Source of the DNA: Vibrio sp. HA2012
Lineage (GTDB): Bacteria; Pseudomonadota; Gammaproteobacteria; Enterobacterales; Vibrionaceae
Direction: 5' to 3'
DNA length: 64,000 bases
Assembly: GCF_002812955.1 (NCBI RefSeq)
Contig: NZ_PFXK01000002.1
Span: forward strand, 248,001 to 312,000
Shown here: positions 8,365 to 18,203 of the stretch, piece after piece
Position numbering within the stretch: position 1 is the first letter of the stretch
How the letters are laid out: each line of letters starts with the position of its first letter
The notes under the pieces: model-generated
What the model saw: only the letters and a program-made list of their open reading frames with translations
The model's database searches: none
What the model was told of the DNA's origin: nothing
Program-made: the position numbers and the translations under genes

Positions 8365-11300
8365 ATGAATATTTCAGCCTGGTCTATTCGGAATCCAATA
8401 CCTGTTGTTCTTTTATTCGCAATCTTAAGCGTTGCGGGTCTCTTGGCTTTTAATCAGATGAAAGTACAAGATCTGCCGGATATTGAATTACCTGAAATAA
8501 TTATTGCCACTACTCTGGAAGGGGCATCCCCAGAACAACTTGAAACTGATATTACAAAACATATAGAAGGTGCTCTGTCTTCCGTTCAGGGAGTCCGGCA
8601 TATTTTTAGTTCTTTAAATAAAGGTGAAGTATCTATCGCAGTTGAATTTTATCTGGAAAGAGATCTGCAAGAAGCTCTGAATGATGTTAAAGATGCTATC
8701 TTAACAATTCGCCCCAAACTGCCTGCAAATATTAGTGAGCCAATCATTCGTAAAAAAATTCAGGCAGATGATCCTATTTTACGTTATGCCGTTTTATCTC
8801 CAACACTGAGTGATAATGAAATATCATGGTACATAGATGATGTTGTGGCTAAAAAAATATTAGGAGGAAAGGGTGTTGGCTCATTCAAGCGTATTGGTGG
8901 TACGGACAGGGAAATCCGAATTACGCTGAGACCGGCTGCACTCATAGCCTTGAAAACGACAGCAGGCGAAATTTCACGTGCAATTGCTTCACTTATCAGT
9001 GATACCTCGGGAGGGCAAATACAGATAAATGGCATACAACAATCAATAAAAACAGGTGCATCTATAACTGATATCCGGGGTGTAGAAAACTTATCTATTC
9101 CGCTCTCTGACGGTCAGCATGTTCGTCTTTCAGATATTGCAGAAATACAGGATACTTTTTCTAATCCAAGCAGCTCGGCTTACTTAGACGGAAAAGAGGT
9201 TGTCGTATTTGAAGTTTCCAGAGCTGTAGGGTTTGGTGAGATTGATGTTGCACAGGTGGTTAGACGTGCAATAGCGGATTTGGATGGTCAATATCCACAT
9301 ATTTCCATTGTTGAAGTTATGGATCATGTCTCGCCTGTTGAGGAAAGTTTTGTCAGCTCAGTAGAACTTTTTTATGAGGGCGCGTTTCTCGCTGTTGTGG
9401 TTATTTTTCTTTTTCTACGTAATTGGCGCTCCACTGTCCTTGCAACTATCGCTTTACCCCTTTCTGTGATACCTACGTTCATCTGTATGCAGTACATGGG
9501 TTTTACCTTGAATATGGTGACACTACTATCGTTATCGTTGGTGATTGGTGTTCTTGTTGATGACTCGATTGTGGAAATTGAAAATATTGAACGTCATCTG
9601 GCAATGGGAAAAAGTCCTCGGAAAGCTGCAGAGGATGCTGCAAATGAAATTGGGCTTGCTGTCGTCGCTACAACCTTTTCTCTGATTGCTGTTTTTTTAC
9701 CAACGGCTTTTATGCAGGGTATTGTTGGGCGATTCTTCGTTCAATTTGGCTGGACATGTGCGATTGCTGTCTTTTTTTCCTTATTGGTTGCTCGTTTTCT
9801 TACACCAATGATTGCGGCATATCTCTTGCGGCCTGTTAGCATGATCTATCCAGTTTCTTCCCGATGGCTTGAACAGTATATTGTGGTTGTTGCATGGTGC
9901 CTTAATCACAGAAGGATCACGCTATCTGTTGCAACAATTCTTCCTGTCTTTGGATTATGGATTGCCACTAACCTGCCTATGACCTTTATCCCGCCAGAAG
10001 ATAATGACTTCACGACAGTAACAATTTTTTTGCCTGAAGGAAGTGAACTTGGTGACACTGCTGTAGTTGTTACTCAGGCACAACGAATATTGAGAGAGAA
10101 TAAATATGTTTTGAAAATTATGTCTATTATAGGAAATGACAGTGGCGAAAGTCAGAATATTGCCAGACTAACAGTGGATATTCCCCCCCGAAATGCTCGC
10201 CTGGGTATAGATAAAAAAGCAATTGAGCAGGAGATTCGTGATGAGCTCAGTATTTTATCCGGAGTAAAAGTTAAAGTTGGTAGTGATAGTGACAGAGAGA
10301 ACTATACTTTGGTTCTGGCAAGTAATAATGTTCGTTTATTGCAAGAATACGCAATTCGTGTTGAAAAAGAATTGCGTTTGATATCTGGTGTGGGAACTGT
10401 CACCTCTGATTTAGTAGATAATGGGCAGGAATTACATATCGTTCCGGATGTTACGGCTATAGCTGAATACGGTATTTCGATGACCGAAGTATCAGATACT
10501 TTGCGGATCACAACGGTTGGAGATTATCTGAAAAATTTAGCTAATCTGAATATGAGAGGTCGTCAGATCCCGGTTGTTGTTCGCTTGTCAGATCATGACC
10601 GAAGTGATCTGGATATATTGCGTCATTTACCAGTAGCAGGAAAAAATGGCTCAATAGCATTAGGAAATATTGTCGATACCCGTTTGCAAAGTAGTACAGC
10701 TGCAATTAATCGTTTTGACCAGATGCGCAATATTACATTTAATATCGAAATGAAAAGTCTGACTCTTGGAGAACTGGAATCCCGGTTGGATCAGCTTCCC
10801 ATTTTACAGTCTATGCCGCAGGATATTATATTGGCCTCGCTGGGAGATGCAGAGATGATGATGGAGTTGAGCCATAATTTTACTCTTGTATTAGCTATAG
10901 GGTTGCTTTGTATTTATTCGGTACTCGTTTTGTTGTTTAGAGGATTTGCTCAGCCAGTGATTATTCTATTTTCATTGGTACTGTCGATACCCGGTGCATT
11001 TTTTTTACTATATGTTACTCATACGGCTGTTTCTCTTCCGGCAATGATTGGGCTGGTTATGTTAATGGGTATAGCAACAAAAAATGCGATTCTTATGGTG
11101 GATTATATTAATCTTGCCAAGCAAGGAAGCCCTATTGCGACACAGCAGATGATCATCGAAGGTTGTCGTAAACGAGTCCGCCCTATCGTAATGACCTCGA
11201 TTGCGATGGGGGCTGGTATGTTACCACTTGCTCTTGGTTTAAATGGTGATCCAAGCTTCCGTTCCCCTATGGGAATTGTTGTGATTGGCGGGTTGATGAG

Positions 11301-11391
11301 TTCTACTTTTTTGAGTTTGTTTGTTATTCCTGTTGTATTCAGCTATGTGGATAGTATCGGGAAAACAAAAATAGTATCACTAATGCAATAA
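8365..11391 (+). CDS. RND multidrug/solute efflux permease (HAE-type)
   Basis: 1008 residues with the 12-helix RND topology: two large periplasmic loops (after helix 1 and helix 7). The helix-4 motif GVLVDDSIVEIENIERH carries the paired Asp residues, and helix 10 has GIATKNAILMVDY with the Lys; together these form the proton relay of AcrB-type pumps. It should work as a trimer with the adaptor encoded just upstream. The 3' end is only three bases from the convergent msrQ stop, leaving no room for a separate terminator. The substrate cannot be read from sequence; the neighbouring CarRS-like system suggests cationic peptides, bile or metals, as inference only. Confidence 0.92.
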   Translation: MNISAWSIRNPIPVVLLFAILSVAGLLAFNQMKVQDLPDIELPEIIIATTLEGASPEQLETDITKHIEGALSSVQGVRHIFSSLNKGEVSIAVEFYLERDLQEALNDVKDAILTIRPKLPANISEPIIRKKIQADDPILRYAVLSPTLSDNEISWYIDDVVAKKILGGKGVGSFKRIGGTDREIRITLRPAALIALKTTAGEISRAIASLISDTSGGQIQINGIQQSIKTGASITDIRGVENLSIPLSDGQHVRLSDIAEIQDTFSNPSSSAYLDGKEVVVFEVSRAVGFGEIDVAQVVRRAIADLDGQYPHISIVEVMDHVSPVEESFVSSVELFYEGAFLAVVVIFLFLRNWRSTVLATIALPLSVIPTFICMQYMGFTLNMVTLLSLSLVIGVLVDDSIVEIENIERHLAMGKSPRKAAEDAANEIGLAVVATTFSLIAVFLPTAFMQGIVGRFFVQFGWTCAIAVFFSLLVARFLTPMIAAYLLRPVSMIYPVSSRWLEQYIVVVAWCLNHRRITLSVATILPVFGLWIATNLPMTFIPPEDNDFTTVTIFLPEGSELGDTAVVVTQAQRILRENKYVLKIMSIIGNDSGESQNIARLTVDIPPRNARLGIDKKAIEQEIRDELSILSGVKVKVGSDSDRENYTLVLASNNVRLLQEYAIRVEKELRLISGVGTVTSDLVDNGQELHIVPDVTAIAEYGISMTEVSDTLRITTVGDYLKNLANLNMRGRQIPVVVRLSDHDRSDLDILRHLPVAGKNGSIALGNIVDTRLQSSTAAINRFDQMRNITFNIEMKSLTLGELESRLDQLPILQSMPQDIILASLGDAEMMMELSHNFTLVLAIGLLCIYSVLVLLFRGFAQPVIILFSLVLSIPGAFFLLYVTHTAVSLPAMIGLVMLMGIATKNAILMVDYINLAKQGSPIATQQMIIEGCRKRVRPIVMTSIAMGAGMLPLALGLNGDPSFRSPMGIVVIGGLMSSTFLSLFVIPVVFSYVDSIGKTKIVSLMQ

Positions 11392-11394
11392 AAC

Positions 11395-11994
11395 TTATCC
11401 CATAAGCCAGCGGCGTATTTTCTTGTAGCGCAGAGCCAGTAATATAAGAGCTATTCCCAGATATATTCCTGGCTCTGTAATACCTGATTTGACCGACCAA
11501 TAGTAATGTATGGTGCCTGCAATGATGGCAATATAAATCCAGTTATGCAGGCGTTGCCACTGTTTTCCCATATAGGTTTGCACCTTCCGGGGGGAGGTGA
11601 TAGCCAGAAGGAGCAATATACTCAGGGCGAACATACCCAGTACCAGATAAGGTCGCAGAGCAATTTCTGTTACAATTAGTCTGAATTCCCAGGCCAGTTC
11701 CAGCCACATAAATGTTACCCAGTGCATTAACGCCCAGAAGAAACTGTATAAACCCAGCAGGCGACGAAACTTATATAAAAAACCCAGTCCGAATGACTGT
11801 GCCAGTGGTGTGATCAACAAGGTCAGAAAGAGCAGGTGTAAAATACTTTTGCCGGTGAAATGCAGAATGGCTTTTACAGGGTCACTGCCGAGGTGGCCGT
11901 TAACAGCAGCAAAATATAGCCAGAGCAGGGCAAACAGATTGATAGCATGGATCAGCACTTTGCTGACCACTGTCTGGGTATGAGTAAGGTGCAT
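11395..11994 (-). CDS. msrQ: MsrQ, heme-binding membrane subunit of methionine sulfoxide reductase
   Basis: 199 residues, six predicted membrane helices, ferric-reductase-like (YedZ family). His residues in ALMHWVTFMWLE and in IAGTIHYYW fit heme-b ligation. MsrQ takes electrons from the respiratory chain and passes them to periplasmic MsrP. Its start overlaps the msrP stop by one base, so the two are co-transcribed. Length and helix pattern match the family. Confidence 0.93.
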   Translation of the reverse strand: MHLTHTQTVVSKVLIHAINLFALLWLYFAAVNGHLGSDPVKAILHFTGKSILHLLFLTLLITPLAQSFGLGFLYKFRRLLGLYSFFWALMHWVTFMWLELAWEFRLIVTEIALRPYLVLGMFALSILLLLAITSPRKVQTYMGKQWQRLHNWIYIAIIAGTIHYYWSVKSGITEPGIYLGIALILLALRYKKIRRWLMG

Positions 11995-13007
11995 CAGTAA
12001 TTCCTTGTCAGATCTATATCAGAGTACAGAGAAGATACCTCATCGGCGTAACCGTTAAACATCAGTGTCTCCTTTCTGCGGGAGGAAAACAGGGATCCAG
12101 CTCCGATAAATCGTTCGGATGCCTGACTCCATCTGGGATGATCAACCTTAGGGTTTACATTAGCGTAGAAGCCGTATTCATGAGGCGCAAGTAGATTCCA
12201 TGTGTTAGGAGGGCGGTGTTCTGTTAGTGTTATTTTTACAATAGATTTGATGCTCTTGAAACCGTACTTCCATGGAATGACCAGGCGCAACGGAGCTCCG
12301 TTCTGTGGTGCCAGTGTTTTCCCGTATAGTCCGACAGCGATGATGGTGAGTGGATGCATGGCTTCCGGTATTGTTAATGCTTCAATATAAGGATAATCGA
12401 TACCGCCGCCAAGGTAGCGATCTTTTTGCCCTGGCATTTGTTCCGGGTCAAACAGTGTCTGCAGAGCGACATACCGGGCATTGCCTGTTGGTTTTGCCAT
12501 ATTAATAAGTTTATTAAGCGGGAAGCCCAGCCAGGGAATATTCATTGACCAGGCTTCGACACAGCGGAACCGGTAGATGCGTTCTTCAATATCCATTTGT
12601 TTGAGTAGATCTGCAAAATCGAGTGTGAATGGGCGGTGTACTTCTCCCTCAAGACGAATTTGCCAGGGTTCGGTACTCAAGTTTCCGGAATTTTCGGCTG
12701 GTTGGTGCTTGGCTGTACCGAATTCGTAGTAGTTGTTGTAACTCAGTACCTTACTTTCCGGTGTGAGTTCAAGTGACGGGGAAGAATAAGGTGATAACAC
12801 AGGATTTAAAAGGGTTCGTTGGTCAGACGATACTGTTTCTTTGGAGCTGAATACATCGAAAAGTCCTGCAGTGGACGGAACCGAAAATGGGAGGGTAGTT
12901 GTCAACAATCCAAGCTGTTTAATCACTTTTCTTCTTTGATGATAAACATTGTCAGCAGTTGTCTGGTTTTCGGTCAGTTGCCAGTTCTTGCGTATCCGGA
13001 TTAACAT
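11994..13007 (-). CDS. msrP: MsrP, periplasmic molybdopterin methionine sulfoxide reductase
   Basis: 337 residues. The twin-arginine signal (R25-R26 in [11 protein letters not shown]) marks Tat export of a folded cofactor protein. C149 in [11 protein letters not shown] is the expected molybdenum ligand. The fold is the YedY/sulfite-oxidase type, with [21 protein letters not shown] as a family signature. It repairs oxidised methionines in periplasmic proteins using electrons from MsrQ. The ribosome site AGGAGG precedes ATG at 13007. It has its own promoter space after the terminator of the importer operon. Confidence 0.95.
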   Translation of the reverse strand: MLIRIRKNWQLTENQTTADNVYHQRRKVIKQLGLLTTTLPFSVPSTAGLFDVFSSKETVSSDQRTLLNPVLSPYSSPSLELTPESKVLSYNNYYEFGTAKHQPAENSGNLSTEPWQIRLEGEVHRPFTLDFADLLKQMDIEERIYRFRCVEAWSMNIPWLGFPLNKLINMAKPTGNARYVALQTLFDPEQMPGQKDRYLGGGIDYPYIEALTIPEAMHPLTIIAVGLYGKTLAPQNGAPLRLVIPWKYGFKSIKSIVKITLTEHRPPNTWNLLAPHEYGFYANVNPKVDHPRWSQASERFIGAGSLFSSRRKETLMFNGYADEVSSLYSDIDLTRNY

Positions 13008-13106
13008 AACGCCTCCTTTCTCCTGGCTTTAAGATGTTAGACCAGCGTTCAGGGTAGTTTGCTGCAATAAAAATAACGGATTCTTTTAAGATATTGTTAT
13101 TTGAAT

Positions 13107-13132
13107 AAAAAAGGTACTGCCGAAGCAGTACC
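13107..13132 (-). terminator. Rho-independent terminator of the ytfQRT-yjfF operon
   Basis: On the minus strand GGTACTGC, loop TTCG, GCAGTACC, then six T residues (complement of 13112-13107). The 8-bp stem with a UUCG tetraloop and T-run is a textbook intrinsic terminator, 33 bases after the yjfF stop. Confidence 0.93.
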
Positions 13133-13165
13133 AAGGGCCGACTACTCGCTTTGCCATCTTTGTGA

Positions 13166-14173
13166 TTAGGTACCTGGAGCCTGACTGAGTCCCAGTTTTT
13201 GTCCGGTGCTGATAACTTTGTTTTTCTCCGTGAATATCACCAGCAGACGTTGTAAGGAAATAAAGCTGAACAGCAGGATCCCAATGATAATTTTGGTCCA
13301 CCATGAGCTGAGTGAACCATCAAAAGTGATGTAGGTTTGTATCAGTCCCTGAATCAGCACGCCAACCAGTGATCCGAATACGGTTCCGACTCCTCCGGTA
13401 AGCAGGGTTCCGCCGATAACGACCGCCGCAATAGCATCCAGTTCGACACCGACAGCGGCCAGAGGGTAACCGGCTGATGTGTAGATGGAAAACACAATAC
13501 CAGCGGTTGTGGCCAACAGGGTCGATAGCATATAGATGCTGACAGTGGTAAAACTGACCGATACTCCCATTAGCTTGGCTGAAGTTTCATTACCGCCGAT
13601 AGCATAAACGTTATTACCGAAGCGGGTTTTATGAGCCAGTATCATGCCGACGGCAACCACCAGCAGCATAATGCCAGCAATCAGGCTTAGTCTGCCGCCC
13701 CCCGGAATATGCCAGTTTGCCCGAGACAGGGTTTTAAATAATGGGGCGCTGATGGGAATCGATTGTTCTGAGATCAGAAAACTGACTCCGCGCAGAAAGA
13801 ACATCCCTGCCAGAGTAACGATAAATGCTGGGATCTTCAGTTTGTCGACAATCCATCCCATCAAACCGCCAAATGCAGTTCCCAGCATCAGTACGATAAC
13901 GATAGCGATGCCCGGAGGAATATGATAATCGCCAATCATTTTGGCAAGAAACACACCGGTAAAGGCAATAACGGAGCCTACCGACAGATCAATGCCACCG
14001 GAAAGAATGACAAAGGTCATTCCTACTGCAACAATGCCAAGAAAAGCGTTATCCGTCAGAATGTTACAGATGACCCTGGTCGTAGCGAATGCCGGAAACT
14101 CAACCAGACAGATAAGATATCCGATAATAAAGACCATAATGGTAATAACCAGAGGCAGGTTACGCTTTATCAT
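13166..14173 (-). CDS. yjfF: Galactofuranose ABC importer permease YjfF
   Basis: 335 residues, about nine to ten membrane helices, BPD_transp_2 sugar-permease family. It shows the conserved GIDLSVGSVIAFTG and AAVVIGGTLLTGGVGTVFGS segments. It overlaps ytfT by 14 bases and is the last gene of the operon, followed by a strong terminator. Together with YtfT it forms the heterodimeric channel; E. coli YtfQRT-YjfF takes up galactofuranose. The assignment rests on close similarity of the binding protein and on gene order. Confidence 0.93.
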   Translation of the reverse strand: MIKRNLPLVITIMVFIIGYLICLVEFPAFATTRVICNILTDNAFLGIVAVGMTFVILSGGIDLSVGSVIAFTGVFLAKMIGDYHIPPGIAIVIVLMLGTAFGGLMGWIVDKLKIPAFIVTLAGMFFLRGVSFLISEQSIPISAPLFKTLSRANWHIPGGGRLSLIAGIMLLVVAVGMILAHKTRFGNNVYAIGGNETSAKLMGVSVSFTTVSIYMLSTLLATTAGIVFSIYTSAGYPLAAVGVELDAIAAVVIGGTLLTGGVGTVFGSLVGVLIQGLIQTYITFDGSLSSWWTKIIIGILLFSFISLQRLLVIFTEKNKVISTGQKLGLSQAPGT

Positions 14174-15185
14174 GATTGGCTGCTCCTTTTATCAGTTTCA
14201 TCACGGCTGGGGATTGCATGATGAGCACCACCAGAACCACAATAGCTTTCACTATCTGGTTCCATTGGGGTTGGTATCCGGATAGCAGGATACCGGTATT
14301 AACGCCCTGAATGATGAGTGCGGCAATGATAGAAAGGAGAATATTAAATCGTCCTCCCATCAGAGATGTGCCGCCGATAACGACAGCAAGGATGGCATCC
14401 AGCTCCAGCCACAGTCCGGCATTGTTTGCGTCTGCTCCCCGTATGTCTGCTGCAACGATAATTCCTGCAACCGCAGCGGTAATACCACTGATCGTATAAG
14501 TAAGAGTCACAATAGCCTGAGTATTAACACCTGCGTTTCTTGCTGCTCTTATGTTAATTCCGACAGACTCAATAAACAGGCCGATGGCCGTTTTCTTGGT
14601 CAGAGCCCAGATAATCAATGCGACAAAAGCTGTAATCATCACAGGAGTCGGCAGGTAAAACAGGGAGCCGCTTCCTATCCAGGCTAATGCGTTATTGTTG
14701 AAGGTGACAATTTGTCCTTCGGTGATCAATTGAGCAATACCCCGTCCGGCGACCATAAGGATCAGTGTTGCTACGATTGGCTGAATTTTTAGCAGGGAAA
14801 CGAGAATACCATTCCATAAGCCACAGACGGCTCCAGCCAGAATTGAGGCCAGAATAACCAGAGGGATGGCATAGCCCTGACTGGCAAGGCTGGCAAAAAT
14901 AGCACCACTGATAGCCATGACTGCGCCAACAGACAGGTCGATACCCCCGGTAGCAATAACCAGCGTCATACCGATAGCAAGCAGAGCAACTGGAGAGCAG
15001 CGGTTTAAGATATCAATGACACTGCCGAACAGACGACCATCCTGAATATGGATGGAGAAAAAGTTATCAGCGACCAGTGTGTTGATCAGTAACACGCAGA
15101 TCAGTGCGGCTAACTGCGGGGTTCCGGCCGGACGATGAAATTTCCATCCGGATAGCAGCCGGGTAATTGGGGGGGCGGTATTCAT
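14160..15185 (-). CDS. ytfT: Galactofuranose ABC importer permease YtfT
   Basis: 341 residues, multi-helix permease of the ribose/galactofuranose type, with GIDLSVGAVMAISG and AILAVVIGGTSLMGG. It begins within the last four bases of ytfR and ends inside yjfF, so translation is coupled along the operon. It partners YjfF to form the transmembrane pore driven by YtfR. Confidence 0.93.
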   Translation of the reverse strand: MNTAPPITRLLSGWKFHRPAGTPQLAALICVLLINTLVADNFFSIHIQDGRLFGSVIDILNRCSPVALLAIGMTLVIATGGIDLSVGAVMAISGAIFASLASQGYAIPLVILASILAGAVCGLWNGILVSLLKIQPIVATLILMVAGRGIAQLITEGQIVTFNNNALAWIGSGSLFYLPTPVMITAFVALIIWALTKKTAIGLFIESVGINIRAARNAGVNTQAIVTLTYTISGITAAVAGIIVAADIRGADANNAGLWLELDAILAVVIGGTSLMGGRFNILLSIIAALIIQGVNTGILLSGYQPQWNQIVKAIVVLVVLIMQSPAVMKLIKGAANHDKA

Positions 15186-16702
15186 GATTCTCCTCCCGAA
15201 GCAATTGCTTTCATAATGGTTGGAACAGACAGCGATTCCGCTGCAATTTCAGTCAGTTGTTTTCTATCTCGGATGACAATTACCCGGTCTGCATAGCCGA
15301 CCAGTTCTTCCAGTTCGGAAGAGATAACCAGCAGAGCCAACCCTTGCTGACATAAATCCTCGATCAAACGGATGATTTCTGCGTGAGCTCCAACATCAAT
15401 TCCCCGGGTTGGTTCATCCAGGATCAGAAATTCCGGGTTTGTTAACAGCCACCTTGCCAGTAATACTTTTTGCTGATTGCCTCCGGAAAGGAGTCCGACT
15501 GGCTGCTCCATATCCGGTGTTTTAATATTGAGCCGAGTAATGTATTTTTCAGCCGCTTCGATCTGTTCTTTTTGACTAATGGGTCTGAACCAGCCTCTCT
15601 GAGCCTGCAAAGCCAGAATAATATTATCTCTGACAGAGGCCGATGCGATAATGCCGTCTGTTTTACGGTCTTCCGGGCAGAAGCCAATACCAAGCGCAGA
15701 GGCCTGACGGGGGGAACGGATATTAACAATATTACCTCTGATATAACATTCACCGGAATCACTTGGCTCTGTGCCGAAAATAACCTGAGCGGTTTCTGTA
15801 CGGCCTGAACCGAGCAGTCCGGCAAGCCCAACAATTTCACCTTTATGAATATTCAGATTAAATGGCTTAATTGTGCCTTTTTTCCCATAGTTCCGGAATT
15901 GTGCAATCGGTTCTCCGGCCACCGTTTCAGAAGCCTTTGTCCGTTCCAGAGCATCGTCTTCCAGCTCCCGGCCTAACATCATTTTTATCAGTTCTATACG
16001 AGGCAGATCGGAAGTTTTTTCAGTTCCAACCAATTCTCCGTTACGCAATACCGTAATACGGTCAGACACTTCATACACCTGATCCAAAAAGTGAGTAATG
16101 AAAATCAGGCTGACACCGGTTTTACTTAGATCCCGCATAATCTGATACAGCATCTGAACCTCATTACTGTCAAGGCTTGCTGTAGGCTCGTCCAGAATAA
16201 GAATTTTTGCAGAAAGTGAAATCGCTCTGGCGATAGCAATCACCTGCTGAATAGCAACAGAAAAATGATTCAGAGGTAAAGTGATATCGATATCAAGTCC
16301 GTAGCGGCTAACCAGTTTTCTCGCGTCTTTTGCCATAGTTTTGCGATCCACAAACCCAAAACGCAGTGGTTCATTGCCCAGAAAGAGGTTATCCATGACC
16401 GGCATATTCGGCAACAGGTTGACTTCCTGGTATACCGTTCCGATCCCCAACTGTTGTGCTTCAAGTGTACTTTGCGGGTTAATGGGTTTTCCATCCAGAT
16501 AGATATCGCCATGATCCCGCTGATAGACACCAGTAAGGGTTTTTATCAGTGTTGATTTCCCAGCTCCATTTTCACCGAGCAATGCCATAATTTCTCCACG
16601 ACGAAGAGAAAAATCGACATGGCTTAATGCTCTGACTCCCGGAAACTCTTTGCTTATTTTTCTGGCGTCTAAAATGATGCTGTCTTCATTATTTACAGGC
16701 AT
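15182..16702 (-). CDS. ytfR: Galactofuranose ABC importer ATPase YtfR (double domain)
   Basis: 506 residues: two fused ABC domains, as in RbsA and MglA. Domain 1 has Walker A GENGAGKST (about residue 43) and Walker B ILILDEPTASLD, with a degenerate signature (HFSVAIQQ). Domain 2 has a degenerate Walker A (GLLGSGRTE) and a canonical signature (LSGGNQQK) with LDEPTRGIDVG. This mixed arrangement is normal in sugar importers. It drives uptake through YtfT/YjfF. It is separated from ytfQ by 76 bases containing a hairpin. Confidence 0.93.
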   Translation of the reverse strand: MPVNNEDSIILDARKISKEFPGVRALSHVDFSLRRGEIMALLGENGAGKSTLIKTLTGVYQRDHGDIYLDGKPINPQSTLEAQQLGIGTVYQEVNLLPNMPVMDNLFLGNEPLRFGFVDRKTMAKDARKLVSRYGLDIDITLPLNHFSVAIQQVIAIARAISLSAKILILDEPTASLDSNEVQMLYQIMRDLSKTGVSLIFITHFLDQVYEVSDRITVLRNGELVGTEKTSDLPRIELIKMMLGRELEDDALERTKASETVAGEPIAQFRNYGKKGTIKPFNLNIHKGEIVGLAGLLGSGRTETAQVIFGTEPSDSGECYIRGNIVNIRSPRQASALGIGFCPEDRKTDGIIASASVRDNIILALQAQRGWFRPISQKEQIEAAEKYITRLNIKTPDMEQPVGLLSGGNQQKVLLARWLLTNPEFLILDEPTRGIDVGAHAEIIRLIEDLCQQGLALLVISSELEELVGYADRVIVIRDRKQLTEIAAESLSVPTIMKAIASGGES

Positions 16703-16716
16703 AGAAACTCCGTTTA

Positions 16717-16744
16717 TGTCTCTTCAGTGCTACCTGAAGAGACA
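16717..16744 (-). terminator. Intra-operon hairpin between ytfQ and ytfR
   Basis: TGTCTCTTCAG (16717-16727) and CTGAAGAGACA (16734-16744) form a perfect 11-bp stem with a six-base loop, 34 bases after the ytfQ stop. No T-run follows on the minus strand. It probably acts as a partial terminator or 3'-end stabiliser, raising the binding protein over the membrane parts, as is common in ABC operons. Confidence 0.65.
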
Positions 16745-16778
16745 TTATTAATGATGTACAACGAATTGAAGTTGGTAT

Positions 16779-17738
16779 TTAATAGCCCATGTCTTTTTTA
16801 AGACTTAACTGTTTCTCTGCATCTTTAGGCTCATATAAATTAGATATAGTCTGGATATGTTTTGGCGGAGTTGTACCATTTGCCAGATATTTTTCCAGTG
16901 CATCAAATGCCGGACCTGCCATATTTGGAGTTAATTCAACTGTGGCATTGGCCTCACCTTTCATCATCGCCTTAAAGATATCCGGAACACTATCAATTGA
17001 TACAATGAGAATATCTTTTCCTGGCTGTAATCCGGCCTCTTTTATTGCCTGAATAGCCCCCAGTGCCATATCGTCATTGTGAGCATATAAGGCACAGATA
17101 TTTTTTCCGTTGTTTTCTGCTTTAATAAAGCTTTCCATCACCTCTTTACCCTTACTACGGGTAAATTCACCAGACTGAGTACGGATAATCTTAATGTTGC
17201 CGGCTTTGGCAATGGCTTCATGGAAGCCCTGTTTACGATCAATTGCCACGCTGGCTCCGACAGTTCCCTGTAGTTCGACAACGTTACATTGTTTTCCAGC
17301 TAATTTATCTATTAACCAGTCACCGGCGACATTACCTTCATGGACACTGTCTGCTGCTACGGCGGTCATATAAAGGGATTCATCATCAACGGTAATGCCC
17401 CGATCTAGCAGAAATACAGGAATATCATAGTCTTTCGCTTCTTCCAGAACCGGTTCCCAGCCAGTCTGAACCACGGGAGCGATAAAGATGGCATCCACAC
17501 CCTGTGCAATGAATGAGCGTACTGCTTTTATCTGATTTTCCTGTTTCTGCTGAGCATCTGATATTTTTAGTTCAATCCCCCGGCGTTCAGCCTCTGTTTT
17601 TGACACACTGGTTTCAGCTGCTCGCCAGCCAGATTCGGAACCTATCTGAGAGAAGCCGACGGTCAGAGATTTTGCAAAAACATTACCTGATATTAATACC
17701 GATATTAAGGGTAAAGCTAATGTTAATTTAGTCTTCAT
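16779..17738 (-). CDS. ytfQ: Galactofuranose-binding protein YtfQ
   Basis: 319 residues with a signal peptide (about 1-22, ending NVFAKS). The periplasmic-binding type I fold shows long runs nearly identical to E. coli YtfQ as I remember it: VGFSQIGSESGWRAAET, QQKQENQIKAVRSF, NVVELQGTVGASVAIDRK, ELTPNMAGPAFDALEKY. It binds galactofuranose (and more weakly galactopyranose in E. coli) in the periplasm. It is the first gene of its operon. No galactofuranose-releasing or catabolic gene lies within the window around it. Confidence 0.95.
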   Translation of the reverse strand: MKTKLTLALPLISVLISGNVFAKSLTVGFSQIGSESGWRAAETSVSKTEAERRGIELKISDAQQKQENQIKAVRSFIAQGVDAIFIAPVVQTGWEPVLEEAKDYDIPVFLLDRGITVDDESLYMTAVAADSVHEGNVAGDWLIDKLAGKQCNVVELQGTVGASVAIDRKQGFHEAIAKAGNIKIIRTQSGEFTRSKGKEVMESFIKAENNGKNICALYAHNDDMALGAIQAIKEAGLQPGKDILIVSIDSVPDIFKAMMKGEANATVELTPNMAGPAFDALEKYLANGTTPPKHIQTISNLYEPKDAEKQLSLKKDMGY

Positions 17739-18203
17739 ATATTAGTCCTTAGGTTTCACGTCAAGTATTATTAATTGTTGTTATTTCGATAAAAAGCAGA
17801 GTCAGTATAATTGTGAATTGGTCGGAATGTCAGACTGTAATCACAGTTGTTTTTTGATAGCAGAAATATCCATGCATACAGCAAAATATAGAATGAATGT
17901 GATTTTATTTTAATTGTGAAAAAATAAGTTTCTTCACCGATTAGTGATGAATATATATCATTATCTATATGTTGGCAGAGTAAGAATAATGAAAATCAGA
18001 TATGGTATTTAATTAGTTTAAATATATCATTGCTCTATATAGAGTAATTGCTCAACAAGAATAAGGTATAGAAACTTCAGAACAGGAGAGAAGACGGTAC
18101 ACTGGTGTGATCCTGTCGGTGTTAAAATTATGCAGTCAATATTGGATTTTTATGGCTCGGACAAGTATATTGCACACAATCTTTTTTGGATGAGTGGCAC
18201 GGG
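17739..18203. other. Divergent intergenic region ytfQ / ohrR-like
   Basis: 465 AT-rich bases without a convincing gene. Besides the ytfQ promoter elements it holds a perfect 12-bp palindrome CTCTATATAGAG at 18033-18044, about 160 bases upstream of the MarR-family gene, which could be an autoregulatory operator. The rest shows nothing I can name. Confidence 0.5.
17804..17845 (-). promoter_or_regulatory. Predicted ytfQ promoter with CRP-like site
   Basis: On the minus strand CTGACA (17833-17828), an 18-base spacer and TATACT (17809-17804) form a good sigma-70 promoter. TGTGA-N6-TCTGA (17845-17830; 8 of 10 core bases of the CRP consensus) would be centred close to -41.5, a class II position. 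An inverted repeat ACTGT-AATC-ACAGT (17834-17847) overlaps it. The leader would be about 57 bases. Confidence 0.5.

Noticed and set aside
13644..14285. Plus-strand frames of 93-114 codons opposite yjfF and ytfT
   Set aside because: They lie wholly on the complementary strand of well-conserved permease genes and encode low-complexity shadow sequence.
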